From Primorskyibacter marinus (GTDB taxonomy: Bacteria > Pseudomonadota > Alphaproteobacteria > Rhodobacterales > Rhodobacteraceae), in contig NZ_QJSD01000002.1 in NCBI RefSeq assembly GCF_003313245.1, positions 310,001 through 374,000 on the forward strand: a stretch of 64,000 bases of DNA, in the 5' to 3' direction. Shown here in pieces: positions 46,451 to 55,534 of this stretch; the first letter of the stretch is position 1, and the number at the start of each line of letters is the position of its first letter. Under the pieces are notes generated by a model, which saw nothing but the letters and a program-made list of their open reading frames with translations, searched no databases and had not been told where the DNA came from. The position numbers were made by a program, and so were the translations under genes.

Positions 46451-47854
46451 ATGCCCCAGATTTCCAACCATATGCCGACCGCAGAATTGCAGGCGCTGGA
46501 CGCCGCGCATCACATGCATCCTTTCACCACCAATGACGAGCTGACGCAGAAGGGCGCGCGCATCATCACCCGCGCCGATGGCGTCTGGCTGACCGATAGC
46601 GACGGCAACCGCATCCTTGACGGGATGGCGGGGCTTTGGTGCATGAATATCGGCTATGGCCGCAGCGAACTGGCCGATGCTGCCGCGCGCCAGATGCGGG
46701 AATTGCCCTATTACAACACGTTCTTTCAGACGACGCATGTGCCGGCCATCGCGCTGGCGCAGCGGCTGGCGGATCTCGCGCCGGGGGATCTGAACCACGT
46801 CTTTTTTGCCGGATCGGGGTCCGAGGCCAACGATACCAATATCCGCATGGCGCGAACCTATTGGCAGATCAAAGGTCAGCCGCAGAAGAATATCATCATT
46901 TCGCGCTGGAACGGCTATCACGGGTCATCCGTCGGGTCGGGCAGCCTTGGCGGGATGAAGGGCATGCACGCGCAGGGTGGCTTGCCGATTCCGGACATTC
47001 ACCACATCAACCAGCCCGACTGGTGGTCCGAGGGTGGCGCGCAAAGCCCCGAAGAGTTCGGCCTCGCCCGCGCACGCGAGCTGGAACAAACCATCGAAAC
47101 GCTGGGCGCCGACCGGGTTGCCGCCTTTATCGCCGAACCGGTGCAGGGCGCGGGCGGCGTCATCATCCCGCCCGCGACTTACTGGCCCGAGATTCAGCGC
47201 ATCTGTGACGACCATGACATCCTGCTGATCGCGGATGAGGTGATCTGCGGATTTGGTCGCACCGGCAACTGGTTCGGCTCGCAAACCGCCGGATGGCGGC
47301 CGCATATCATGACCATCGCCAAGGGGCTGTCCTCTGGCTATCAACCGATCGGCGGGTCGATTGTCTGTGACGAGGTTGCGTCTGTCATTGGCCGCGAAGA
47401 GTTCAACCACGGCTACACCTATTCCGGCCATCCTGTCGCCGCGGCAGTCGCGTTGGAGAATCTGCGCATCCTTGATGAGGAAGGCATCGTCACCCGCGTG
47501 GCCGAGGACATCGGCCCCCATCTGCGCGCTGCCTGGGAATCACTGGCCGACCATCCATTGGTGGGCGAGGCGAAGATCATCGGCATGATGGCCTCTATCG
47601 CGCTGACACCGGACAAATCCGCCCGTGCGCCCTTTGCCGCCGAGGCCGGAACGGTGGGCTATATCTGCCGCGAACGGTGCTTTGCCAACAATCTGGTGAT
47701 GCGCCATGTCGGGGACCGGATGATCATCTCGCCGCCGCTGGTGATCTCGAAAGAGGAAATCGACACGCTGGTGGACCGCGCGCGCAAGTCGCTGGGTGAA
47801 ACCCATGCGGCGCTGAAGGATCAGGGGCTGATGAAGGCAGGCACCCGAGACTGA
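46451..47854 (+). CDS. Class III aminotransferase, putrescine-pyruvate aminotransferase-like
   Basis: A protein of 467 residues, PLP-dependent omega-aminotransferase. Seen: HHMHPFTTNDELTQKGARII, WNGYHGSSVGSGSLGGMKGM, LLIADEVICGFGRTGNWFGS and the PLP lysine in MTIAKGLSSGYQPIGGSI. The start and FTTN-type region resemble SpuC of Pseudomonas. In a locus with polyamine uptake genes the likely reaction is putrescine plus pyruvate to 4-aminobutanal plus alanine. ATG at 46451 has AGGTG upstream. A hairpin follows its stop. Confidence 0.88.
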   Translation: MPQISNHMPTAELQALDAAHHMHPFTTNDELTQKGARIITRADGVWLTDSDGNRILDGMAGLWCMNIGYGRSELADAAARQMRELPYYNTFFQTTHVPAIALAQRLADLAPGDLNHVFFAGSGSEANDTNIRMARTYWQIKGQPQKNIIISRWNGYHGSSVGSGSLGGMKGMHAQGGLPIPDIHHINQPDWWSEGGAQSPEEFGLARARELEQTIETLGADRVAAFIAEPVQGAGGVIIPPATYWPEIQRICDDHDILLIADEVICGFGRTGNWFGSQTAGWRPHIMTIAKGLSSGYQPIGGSIVCDEVASVIGREEFNHGYTYSGHPVAAAVALENLRILDEEGIVTRVAEDIGPHLRAAWESLADHPLVGEAKIIGMMASIALTPDKSARAPFAAEAGTVGYICRERCFANNLVMRHVGDRMIISPPLVISKEEIDTLVDRARKSLGETHAALKDQGLMKAGTRD

Positions 47855-47870
47855 GCCTCGCAACGACAAC

Positions 47871-47890
47871 GGCCCGCAGATTTGCGGGCC
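47871..47890. terminator. Hairpin between convergent genes
   Basis: Stem GGCCCGCA / TGCGGGCC of 8 bp with loop GATT, between the aminotransferase and the DUF3576 gene. No T tract. It may act on both strands. Confidence 0.5.
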
Positions 47891-47922
47891 GATTCGTGGC
47901 GTCGTGAAATGTCGTGGCGGTC

Positions 47923-48420
47923 CTAAAGGCGGCTGTCGCGCCCGCGCAACTGGCGCGCACGGGTCAGGATGGCATCCTCTACCGCGCGCACGGTGGATGC
48001 GCTGGCCGGACCGGACCGCGTCATCAGCGCCACGTTCAGCGACCGCGCATCAAGTGCGGGATCGCTGACATAGATCGTCGCGCGATAGGCACGCCCGCCA
48101 CCCGGCGGTGTGCCATACCCCGTTGAGATCACCCCGGTGAACGGATCGACCGATTGCACCGGCAGGAAGTTCAGCACCTCCAGCGAGGCATTCCAGATGT
48201 ATTTGTTGACTGCCCCAACCTGACCCACATCGTCACGGCCCCTGAAAATATCCCAGATGGTCGAGCGTGGCCGCCCGCGATCCCCATAGATGTTCTGATC
48301 CAGGATCTCATCTGCCGGAGGCGTGTCGACAGTGGTGCGGCTGCCAGATCGGCTGCACGCGCTTGTCATAACAAGCGTGGCGATAAGGCCGATGGCCAGT
48401 CCGTAGCGCGTGAATGCCAT
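47923..48420 (-). CDS. DUF3576 domain lipoprotein
   Basis: A protein of 165 residues. The N-terminal ATLVMTSACS is a lipoprotein signal with lipobox. The body has the family blocks ILDQNIYGDRGRPRSTIWDI, VNKYIWNASLEVLNFLPVQS and DPFTGVISTGYGTPPG. The family is widespread in alphaproteobacteria and its function is not established. ATG at 48420 has GGAG eight bases upstream. Confidence 0.85.
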   Translation of the reverse strand: MAFTRYGLAIGLIATLVMTSACSRSGSRTTVDTPPADEILDQNIYGDRGRPRSTIWDIFRGRDDVGQVGAVNKYIWNASLEVLNFLPVQSVDPFTGVISTGYGTPPGGGRAYRATIYVSDPALDARSLNVALMTRSGPASASTVRAVEDAILTRARQLRGRDSRL

Positions 48421-48703
48421 ATAGTGTGCTCCTGCCCGCGTGGCGTCTTGTACCTTTCCATACCTGCCGCCGCCCGTCACGACAAGGCGCAGATTGTTTA
48501 TAAGGCGGGGGGGCTTGGACGGCCTTTGCCGAGCCGGACCGACGGTCGGTGCAATTCTTGTGACAAAAGCGCATCACTGACACGCTTGTTGGTACTGCCC
48601 CAGCCGGATGTCTTGCAAACAAGCGCCCGTCGGGAGCATAGATCATCCATCGAGACCGGAAAGCCGGTTTGATGCGTGCCTTTCGAACACATGAGGGAAA
48701 ACT

Positions 48704-49681
48704 ATGAAATCTATTCTTTTCGCTACCACGGCACTGGTCGCAACTGCCGGCATCGCCGCTGCAGACGTCAACCTGACCGGTTCCGCTGAAATGGGCATCA
48801 TGGGCGGCGACGGTATCGCTGACCAGTTCCACACAGATATCGACGTGACTTTCGGCATGTCCGGCGAAGCAGACAACGGTCTGTCCTTCGGTGCATCCGT
48901 TGATCTGGACGAAGAAATCGGCGACAACAACGCCACAACTGGTGGTGCCGAATCCGGCGCAACTCGTGACGACACCGCCCACGGCGGCGCGACAATGTTT
49001 GTTGCATATGGCGGCGCCAAGCTGACCATGGGCGACACCGACGGTGCGTTCGACGCAGCAATGAACGAAGCCATCATCGGCGACTCGCTGGGCGACAACC
49101 ACGAGCACGGCGGCTATAACGGCAACTCCGGCCTCGACGGCATGTATGACGGCCAGATCGCACGTTTCGATTACAGCTTCGACGCCTTCACCGGTTACCT
49201 GTCGGCCGAAGTCGACGATTCCGGCAACAACGATCCTGTCTGGGGTCTGGGTGTCAAGTATTCGGGTGAGCTTGCTGGCCTGACACTGGGTGTTGGTCTT
49301 GGTTACCAGACCACAGACGAAGACAACCCTGCTGACGAAGTTTGGGGTATCAGCCTCGACACCACATTCGCCAACGGCATCGTTGCCATCGCCAACTACT
49401 CGTCGATGAACTTCACAGCACCTGGCGCGAAAGACATGGAGCACTGGGGTGTTGCGTTCGGCTACACAATGAACGCTCTGACCGTTGCTGTGAACTACGG
49501 TGAGTTCGACAACGTCGCTGGCGTTGACGGCGACACATCCAAAGGCTGGGGCCTGATCGCCAACTACGACCTGGGCGGCGGTATCGAAGCTCAGTTCGGC
49601 TATGGTGACTCCGAAGCCGAAATCGGTGGCGTTGACTTCGACGCAGACACCTACTCGCTGGGTCTGGCAATGAGCTTCTAA
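48704..49681 (+). CDS. Rhodobacter-type outer-membrane porin
   Basis: A protein of 325 residues. Signal peptide MKSILFATTALVATAGIAAA, then alternating beta-strand pattern ending in LGLAMSF with the C-terminal aromatic residue needed for outer-membrane insertion. Acidic loops are rich in Asp and Gly. Codons are strongly biased, as in highly expressed genes. It forms a diffusion pore, probably trimeric. ATG at 48704 lies in a good AAAACT-free context but with only GAGGG as Shine-Dalgarno. A strong terminator follows. Confidence 0.92.
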   Translation: MKSILFATTALVATAGIAAADVNLTGSAEMGIMGGDGIADQFHTDIDVTFGMSGEADNGLSFGASVDLDEEIGDNNATTGGAESGATRDDTAHGGATMFVAYGGAKLTMGDTDGAFDAAMNEAIIGDSLGDNHEHGGYNGNSGLDGMYDGQIARFDYSFDAFTGYLSAEVDDSGNNDPVWGLGVKYSGELAGLTLGVGLGYQTTDEDNPADEVWGISLDTTFANGIVAIANYSSMNFTAPGAKDMEHWGVAFGYTMNALTVAVNYGEFDNVAGVDGDTSKGWGLIANYDLGGGIEAQFGYGDSEAEIGGVDFDADTYSLGLAMSF

Positions 49682-49704
49682 GCTCAAGCCAATCTTGGTT
49701 ACGG

Positions 49705-49738
49705 AAAGAGCGGGCCTTGGTGCCCGCTCTTTTCTTTT
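49705..49738 (+). terminator. Rho-independent terminator of the porin gene
   Basis: Perfect 11-bp stem AAAGAGCGGGC / GCCCGCTCTTT with loop CTTGGT, running into a T-rich tract. Confidence 0.9.
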
Positions 49739-49781
49739 GTGTCGCAGCGCAGTAGCACATGGGCCAGCAAAAGAGGCCCCG

Positions 49782-51242
49782 ATGTTCCCGATCAACCGCG
49801 CGCAGATTTCCGAACAGTACAAGCGGGCCAAGCAGTTTCACGCGGCCGGGCGGTTGGCAGAGGCCAAGGCGCTGTACCAGTCCTTGCGCGCAGCCGCGCC
49901 GAAGATGGCGGAACTGCCGTTTCAACTGGCCCGGATCGCCGAAGCGGCGGGCAGTCATGCACAAGCCGTGACCCTGTATGCCCAGGCCGATGCGCTGAAA
50001 CCGGGTGAGCCGATGATCCTGCAAGCGCTGGCACAGACCAGTCAGGCAGCGGGCCACCGGGCCGCTGCGCTGTCAGCGCTGGACAGGCTGATCGCGCTGA
50101 CCCCCAAAGCGGTAAAGCCGCAGGCCGAAAAGGCCGCCTATCTGCAACGCCTGGGGGAATTCGACGCGGCAGAGAAAATCTATCGCCGCCTGCTGAAAGC
50201 GCATCCGCTGGATGGCGAACTGTACCGCGTGTTCCTTGGCACCAAAAAGCTGACCCGTGGCGACACGCTGCTGCGGGATATGCAAAAAGCGTGGAAACAT
50301 GCTGGCCAAAGCGACGAAAGCCGGATGCATCTGGGCTTTGCCTTGGGCAAGGCGCTGTCAGAGGCAGGCGAGCCCGACAGAGTTTTCGGCTATCTGGACG
50401 CAGCCAACGCGCTGCAACGCAAGTATTTTCCCTACAGCCCCGCCGAATATACCAAAGACGTCGATGCGTTGCTGTCTGCGCAGGACGGGGCGGATCTGTC
50501 AGCGCCGGAGGGCACATCGACCTTGCGGCCGATTTTCGTGATCGGCATGCCGCGCTCTGGCACAACACTGGTCGAACAGATCATCGCCAGCCATTCGGAT
50601 GTGATCGCAGGGGGCGAGCTGACGCTGTTCCCACGTCTGGCCTTTCAGGCGTTCGGCGGTCCGCGCGACATGACCCCGCTGCGCGACATCGCGCCGGACA
50701 AACTGGCCGCGCTGGCCCGGACATATGCCGATGCGGTGACGCGCATGGTGGGCGTGGATCGTGGCATTGTCACCGACAAGTCGATCCAGCCCTATCTGGT
50801 GCTGGGTCTGCTGCGCCGCGCCCTTCCCGGCGCGCGGTTTGTCATCGTGCATCGTGATCCGCGTGATGCGGCGCTGTCGATCTACCGCAACTACTTTGAA
50901 AATGGCGTGCATCGCTATTCCAATTCGCTGCCGGACATCGCGCATTATGTGAAGACTTTTCACCGGGTGATCGCCTTCTGGCGCGACCGGATGCCGGGGG
51001 CGTTCCATGAGGTGCGATACGAGGATCTTGTCGCCGATCCAGAAACCCAGTCGCGCGCATTGATCGGTGCGGTCGGGCTGGACTGGCAGGATGCCTGCCT
51101 TGAGTTTCACAAACACGCGGGCGATATTCGCACGCTCAGCCTGCATCAGGTGCGCCAGCCGATCTACCAGACATCAGCGGCCGCCTGGAAACGCTACGAG
51201 GCCGAACTGGCCCCGTTCATCGACGCAATGAAGGAGCCGTGA
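49782..51242 (+). CDS. TPR-containing sulfotransferase
   Basis: A protein of 486 residues. Residues 10-210 hold about five TPR units (AKALYQSLRAAAPKMAELPF, KAAYLQRLGEFDAAEKIYRR). The sulfotransferase domain has the PAPS loop PIFVIGMPRSGTTLVEQIIA and the second motif VHRDPRDAALSIYRNYF. Architecture matches bacterial tyrosine- or glycan-sulfotransferase-like proteins. No signal peptide. ATG at 49782 has AAGAGG upstream. Its stop shares a base with the next start (TGATG). Confidence 0.88.
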   Translation: MFPINRAQISEQYKRAKQFHAAGRLAEAKALYQSLRAAAPKMAELPFQLARIAEAAGSHAQAVTLYAQADALKPGEPMILQALAQTSQAAGHRAAALSALDRLIALTPKAVKPQAEKAAYLQRLGEFDAAEKIYRRLLKAHPLDGELYRVFLGTKKLTRGDTLLRDMQKAWKHAGQSDESRMHLGFALGKALSEAGEPDRVFGYLDAANALQRKYFPYSPAEYTKDVDALLSAQDGADLSAPEGTSTLRPIFVIGMPRSGTTLVEQIIASHSDVIAGGELTLFPRLAFQAFGGPRDMTPLRDIAPDKLAALARTYADAVTRMVGVDRGIVTDKSIQPYLVLGLLRRALPGARFVIVHRDPRDAALSIYRNYFENGVHRYSNSLPDIAHYVKTFHRVIAFWRDRMPGAFHEVRYEDLVADPETQSRALIGAVGLDWQDACLEFHKHAGDIRTLSLHQVRQPIYQTSAAAWKRYEAELAPFIDAMKEP

Positions 51243-51895
51243 TGGGACTGTCGGAAATCAAGGAGCACATCGCCAAGGCCGAGGCGAATGCAGGACGAGA
51301 GGCCGGCTCGGTCAAGCTGATCGCCGTGTCCAAGGTACAGCCTGACGACCGGGTGCGCGCTGTGTTGGATGAAGGGCACCGTCTGTTTGGCGAGAACAAG
51401 GTGCAGGAAGCCGCGGGCAAATGGCCGGGGTTCCGTGAGGCGTTTGACGGTGTTCAGGTGCATCTGATCGGGCCGTTGCAAAGCAACAAGACCCGGCAGG
51501 CGATGGAGCTGTTCGAGGCGATCCATTCGGTCGACCGGCCCAAGCTGGCCAAAACGATCGCCCGGATCGCGCAGGAAATCGGGCGCTGCCCGGATCTGTT
51601 CCTTCAGGTCAACACCGGCGAAGAGCCGCAAAAGGCCGGTGTGCTGCCCGCCGACGCGGACGCGTTCATCGACGAGTGCCGCGGTCTGGATCTGCCGGTG
51701 CGTGGGTTGATGTGCATCCCGCCGGTTGACGAGGCACCGTCGCTGCATTTTTCATTGCTGGCGAAGATCGCCGCGCGCAACGGGCTTGATGGCCTGTCGA
51801 TGGGGATGAGCGAGGATTTCGAGCAGGCAATCGCGTTGGGGGCAACCCATATCCGGGTCGGTTCGGCCATCTTTGGCGAACGTGTGCCGGGCTGA
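51242..51895 (+). CDS. YggS/PLPBP family PLP homeostasis protein
   Basis: A protein of 217 residues. Single-domain fold like alanine-racemase barrels. PLP lysine in LIAVSKVQP, followed by RLFGENKVQEA, VHLIGPLQSNKTR and the C-terminal LSMGMSEDFEQAIALGATHI RVGSAIFG block. Members buffer free PLP and affect amino-acid pools. Starts on the stop codon of the sulfotransferase gene. Confidence 0.93.
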   Translation: MGLSEIKEHIAKAEANAGREAGSVKLIAVSKVQPDDRVRAVLDEGHRLFGENKVQEAAGKWPGFREAFDGVQVHLIGPLQSNKTRQAMELFEAIHSVDRPKLAKTIARIAQEIGRCPDLFLQVNTGEEPQKAGVLPADADAFIDECRGLDLPVRGLMCIPPVDEAPSLHFSLLAKIAARNGLDGLSMGMSEDFEQAIALGATHIRVGSAIFGERVPG

Positions 51896-51901
51896 CGGGA
51901 C

Positions 51902-52402
51902 TTATCGCGCCCGAACGATCAGCCGGGTTGCTGGCGTGATCCGGCGTGCGATCTGCCACAGGTGGTCGGGCCGGAACGCAACGCAACCTTCTGTCGGATA
52001 ACCGGGGCGACGCCATCTGTGCAGGAAAATCGCGGATCCGGCACCGGGTTTTGCATCCGGCCAGTTCCAATCGGTCAGCAGGATCAGGTCATAAAGCGGG
52101 TCGGCGCGGCGCAGGTTTTCGTGGCTGTGGGGATAAGGCGCACGCACGAGCCTGTTATACTCGGGCCGGTCCGGGTCATCGGACCAAAGATCGCCGGGCC
52201 GTATCGGACGCGCCCAGGGCGATGGCGGTGCAGTCCGGTCAGGACGATAGAGGATCCCGGTGATCCTGTGGGTGCCCACGGGTGTGGCCCCGTCACCTTC
52301 GCGCTTGTCCGCGCGGATGCCGCCACGGCCTATTGTGCAGGGCCACATCCTGCCGATGAAACGAACACCCTGCGGAGTCAGGACAAGATCGTTCGCGGTC
52401 AA
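51902..52402 (-). CDS. L,D-transpeptidase (YkuD) family protein
   Basis: A protein of 166 residues. Core motif [20 protein letters not shown] with catalytic Cys, and the start [20 protein letters not shown]. Length is that of small catalytic-only members. It lacks an obvious signal peptide, unlike periplasmic LDTs, so export is uncertain. ATG at 52402 overlaps the ribA stop by four bases. Convergent with the YggS gene. Confidence 0.85.
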   Translation of the reverse strand: MTANDLVLTPQGVRFIGRMWPCTIGRGGIRADKREGDGATPVGTHRITGILYRPDRTAPPSPWARPIRPGDLWSDDPDRPEYNRLVRAPYPHSHENLRRADPLYDLILLTDWNWPDAKPGAGSAIFLHRWRRPGYPTEGCVAFRPDHLWQIARRITPATRLIVRAR

Positions 52403-53484
52403 AACAGATGCCCGGATTTTGTTGCCTTGGTTGCGAGGTAGGCTTCGTTATGTGCGGTTTTTCCGACCTGTAGCGGTACCCGTTCGGCCACATGGATGCC
52501 GTGCTTTTCCATTATTGCAATCTTCGCCGGGTTGTTGGTCAGCAGCCGGACAGAGGAAAACCCCAGCTTTTTCAGAATATCCGCGCCGATGCGAAAATCG
52601 CGTTCGTCATCCTCGAACCCCAGCCGGTGATTGGCCTCGACCGTGTCGAAACCCTGATCCTGAAGCGAATAGGCGCGCATCTTGTTGGCCAGACCAATGC
52701 CGCGCCCCTCCTGGTTGAGATACAGCAGAACACCCGCGCCGTTAGTGCCCATCTGGGCAAGGGCGGCGTGCAATTGCGGCCCGCAATCGCATTTCAGACT
52801 GCCCATCAGGTCGCCCGTGAAGCAGGCCGAGTGCAGACGCGCAAGCACAGGCGCATTGCGGGCGGGTTTGCCGATCTCCATCGCGTAATGTTCCTCGCCG
52901 CCATCTTCGGGGCGGAAGACATGCAGGCGGCCAGCCTCTGACACAGCGATCGGCAAGCGGGCGGCGACAACCTCTGACAAGGGGCTGAGGCTTTGCAGCA
53001 GCGGCGCGACGCTTGCGGCCTGAAGCCGTGTCAGCCCGTGCTGTTGCGCAAAGCCACCCGCGTCATCCAAGGACAGGACCAGCGCGGCCGGCAGCAACTG
53101 CGCGGATTTTATCAGCAACACAGCCAGCCGGTGGGGGCTGGCGTCGCCATCCCGGCGGGTCACAAGCGGCCCCTTCATCGGCTTGCGCAGATCATCCGCC
53201 GGATCGGCAAGTCCGCGCACCCAGCCCAGCGTCGCATTGTTCGGCAAAGCCACCCGCGCCACATCCCCGTCATAGGCACGCGCCTTGAGTGTGGCCGCAC
53301 GTCGCCCCGTCAGCGCCAGATCAACCGGCCCCAGCGTTTGCGCAAAGGCCAGTCTTTCGGGTGTCAGCGTTTCGGTCGCCAGAATCAATGCGGGTGCCGG
53401 CCCGTCCATAACGACCGGCACGCCCATCCGCAGATCTGCGCGGGCGCGGGCCAACATCTCCTTTGGGTCGGGGGCGAAGGGCAT
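52399..53484 (-). CDS. ribA: GTP cyclohydrolase II
   Basis: A protein of 361 residues. Opens GTP to the pyrimidine precursor of riboflavin. Zinc cysteines are in [20 protein letters not shown], and the catalytic block in [17 protein letters not shown]. The final segment ([17 protein letters not shown]) is typical. The first 150 residues are an extra domain that does not show RibB active-site motifs, so it is not a working RibBA. ATG at 53484 is chosen; the upstream sequence is not family-like. Confidence 0.93.
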   Translation of the reverse strand: MPFAPDPKEMLARARADLRMGVPVVMDGPAPALILATETLTPERLAFAQTLGPVDLALTGRRAATLKARAYDGDVARVALPNNATLGWVRGLADPADDLRKPMKGPLVTRRDGDASPHRLAVLLIKSAQLLPAALVLSLDDAGGFAQQHGLTRLQAASVAPLLQSLSPLSEVVAARLPIAVSEAGRLHVFRPEDGGEEHYAMEIGKPARNAPVLARLHSACFTGDLMGSLKCDCGPQLHAALAQMGTNGAGVLLYLNQEGRGIGLANKMRAYSLQDQGFDTVEANHRLGFEDDERDFRIGADILKKLGFSSVRLLTNNPAKIAIMEKHGIHVAERVPLQVGKTAHNEAYLATKATKSGHLF

Positions 53485-53657
53485 GGGGGATCTCGATTGT
53501 TGCAATATGGCTTTGGCATGTAATGAATTTACCCCGGAATTGAAACATATTCGCGGACTTGGCCCTTCCTTTACACGAGGACGTGAGGCGGTTGCAGCAA
53601 ATCTTGCCCTGCGCCGGGGCGGCACACATCTTGAAATCAGAACACGGAGGACGCCAA

Positions 53658-54344
53658 GTGGCACAACTCAAGAACATTTTGCTGGTCGATGATGACGAAG
53701 ATCTGCGCGAGGCGCTGTCTGAACAACTTGTGATGACAGAGGATTTCGAGGTTTTCGAAGCCGGTAATGGCGCGGATGCGATGATCCGTGTCAAAGAGCA
53801 ACTATATGATCTGATCGTGCTCGACGTGGGCCTTCCGGATACTGACGGGCGCGAGCTGTGCCGCCTGATGCGCAAGCAAGGCGTGAAGGCACCGATCCTG
53901 ATGCTGACCGGCCATGACAGCGACTCTGACACCATCCTCGGGCTGGACGCGGGTGCCAATGACTACGTTTCCAAGCCATTCAAGTTTCCGGTGCTTCTGG
54001 CCCGTATTCGCGCCCAGTTGCGGCAGCACGAGCAATCCGAAGATGCGGTTTTCCAGCTTGGGCCGTATACGTTCAAACCGTCGATGAAGATGCTTATCAC
54101 GGATGAAGACCGCAAGATCAGACTGACCGAGAAAGAGACCAATATCCTCAAGTTCCTCTACCGTTCCAACGATGGGGTGGTGGCGCGCGACACGTTGCTT
54201 CACGAAGTCTGGGGATATAATGCCGGCGTGACGACACACACGCTTGAGACACACATCTACCGGTTGCGCCAGAAAATCGAGCCGGAGCCCTCCAATGCGC
54301 GCCTTCTGGTGACTGAATCAGGCGGTTATAGATTGATTGCGTAG
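53658..54344 (+). CDS. OmpR-family response regulator, CenR-like
   Basis: A protein of 228 residues. Receiver domain with acidic pair D11/D12, phospho-acceptor D56 in [15 protein letters not shown], and the K in [14 protein letters not shown]-binding winged helix has [20 protein letters not shown] and [20 protein letters not shown]. The sequence closely follows my memory of CenR of Caulobacter, the essential envelope regulator. No sensor kinase is adjacent. GTG at 53658 has GGAGG seven bases upstream. A candidate sRNA lies just downstream. Confidence 0.92.
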   Translation: MAQLKNILLVDDDEDLREALSEQLVMTEDFEVFEAGNGADAMIRVKEQLYDLIVLDVGLPDTDGRELCRLMRKQGVKAPILMLTGHDSDSDTILGLDAGANDYVSKPFKFPVLLARIRAQLRQHEQSEDAVFQLGPYTFKPSMKMLITDEDRKIRLTEKETNILKFLYRSNDGVVARDTLLHEVWGYNAGVTTHTLETHIYRLRQKIEPEPSNARLLVTESGGYRLIA

Positions 54345-54360
54345 GGAAAAAGAGTATATT
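54333..54360 (+). promoter_or_regulatory. Candidate promoter of the sRNA
   Basis: TTGATT (54333-54338), 16-base spacer, TATATT (54355-54360). It overlaps the last codons of the response regulator gene and points to a start near 54367. Confidence 0.55.
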
Positions 54361-54366
54361 AATATC

Positions 54367-54481
54367 AGCCGTTGTGTCGGGTTCGACACAACCATAGAGA
54401 ATAAGACCTCCCGTTGCATGTGCGGGTTATCGCATGCACCTCCCTGTTGGACTGACCCGGGCTTCGGCCTGGGTCTTTTTT
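54367..54481 (+). ncRNA. Candidate trans-acting sRNA with two CCTCCC anti-Shine-Dalgarno motifs
   Basis: Three ordered elements in 115 bases: hairpin GTTGTGTCG / CGACACAAC (54371-54392), hairpin TGCATG / CATGCA (54415-54438), and a terminator (54454-54481). CCTCCC motifs sit in the single-stranded linkers at 54407-54412 and 54439-54444. This layout is that of alphaproteobacterial sRNAs which block ribosome-binding sites. No open frame fits. The 5' end is set by the promoter prediction only. Confidence 0.7.
54454..54481 (+). terminator. Rho-independent terminator of the sRNA
   Basis: Stem GACCCGGGC / GCCTGGGTC of 9 pairs (one G-T) with loop TTCG, followed by six T. Confidence 0.9.
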
Positions 54482-54570
54482 GTTCGGGGGCATCGGCATT
54501 CACTGTTGTATCTTGTGGCGGAACCTACATGATTTGATAACGAATTTTGGTCGCCATTGGGCTGCGTAGA

Positions 54571-55377
54571 ATGGACCATGCAAAGGCTATTGATAGGATC
54601 GTTGACGCGATCAAAGACGCTCCGGGTATTCGGGCACTGTTTCTGAGCGGCAGTTATGCGACCGGAATGGCTGACGCCTACAGCGATCTCGATTTTGTGC
54701 TGGTCGCCGATGAGGGGGCGACTGACGCTGTTGCCTCTGTCTGGCGGGATGCCATTGAAAAGACCGGAAATATTGTTTTGTGGTGGGATCGGATGACAGT
54801 CCCGGTGCTGATCAATGCCATCACCGAAGACTGGACGCGCACCGATGTCATCATCCTCAAGCCTGACCAGATGCGCGCGCATACCCAAAGCAATCTGAAG
54901 CCGCTTTTTGATCCCGGTCAGCTCTATGATGGGTTGCCCGAGACGGCGGCGAATACAGGTCCGGATCCGCGTAAAGTCAGATACCAGATCGAGGAGTTCA
55001 TCCGCATTCTGGGCCTCTTGCATCTGGCGGAGGGTCGCCGCGAATATATCAACGGCGTGCTTGGGATCTTTCACTTGCGCAACCTCCTGGTCGATCTGCT
55101 GATCGCGGAAACCAACGCGCCGCATCGCGGCGGTGTGCTGCATCTCAACCGCCTGATCACCGATGAGCAGAAGGCGCTTTTGACATCATTGCCGCCGGCG
55201 ATTCCAAACCGCGAGGCGATGATCGCGGGCCATCTGGCCTATGCGAAGGCCTATTTGCCGCGGGCGCGCAGATGGGCGCGGCACTTGGGCGTGGAATGGC
55301 CGGAACAGTTCGAAGCCGCCACCTGGGCGAAGCTGAATGAAACCTTGTCGATCAAGTGTCCCTACGATCCCGAGTGA
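54571..55377 (+). CDS. Nucleotidyltransferase-fold protein
   Basis: A protein of 268 residues. The N-terminal GSYATGMADAYSDLDFVLVA matches the GS...DxD motif of Pol-beta-type nucleotidyltransferases, as in aminoglycoside adenylyltransferases and their stand-alone relatives. The helical C-terminal half has no recognised motif. Whether it modifies a drug, a protein or nothing is open. Start ATG at 54571; weak Shine-Dalgarno. Stands alone after the sRNA. Confidence 0.75.
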   Translation: MDHAKAIDRIVDAIKDAPGIRALFLSGSYATGMADAYSDLDFVLVADEGATDAVASVWRDAIEKTGNIVLWWDRMTVPVLINAITEDWTRTDVIILKPDQMRAHTQSNLKPLFDPGQLYDGLPETAANTGPDPRKVRYQIEEFIRILGLLHLAEGRREYINGVLGIFHLRNLLVDLLIAETNAPHRGGVLHLNRLITDEQKALLTSLPPAIPNREAMIAGHLAYAKAYLPRARRWARHLGVEWPEQFEAATWAKLNETLSIKCPYDPE

Positions 55378-55534
55378 CGGGCGCAATCGGGCTTTGGGCC
55401 GGATGGGTCAGGTGGCCCCTTTGCGCAGGTGACACGGCGTGGCGCGCGGTAGACTGGCTTGCACCCCGGCGTTGATGCAGGCAAGGTCGCGCTTCCTGAC
55501 CTGCCGCGATTGCCGCCCAAACCGGAGCTTGCCG

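Noticed and set aside
54384-54400. GGTTCGA-like stretch resembling a tRNA T-loop
   Set aside because: It is part of the sRNA 5' hairpin; no acceptor or anticodon stem can be drawn.
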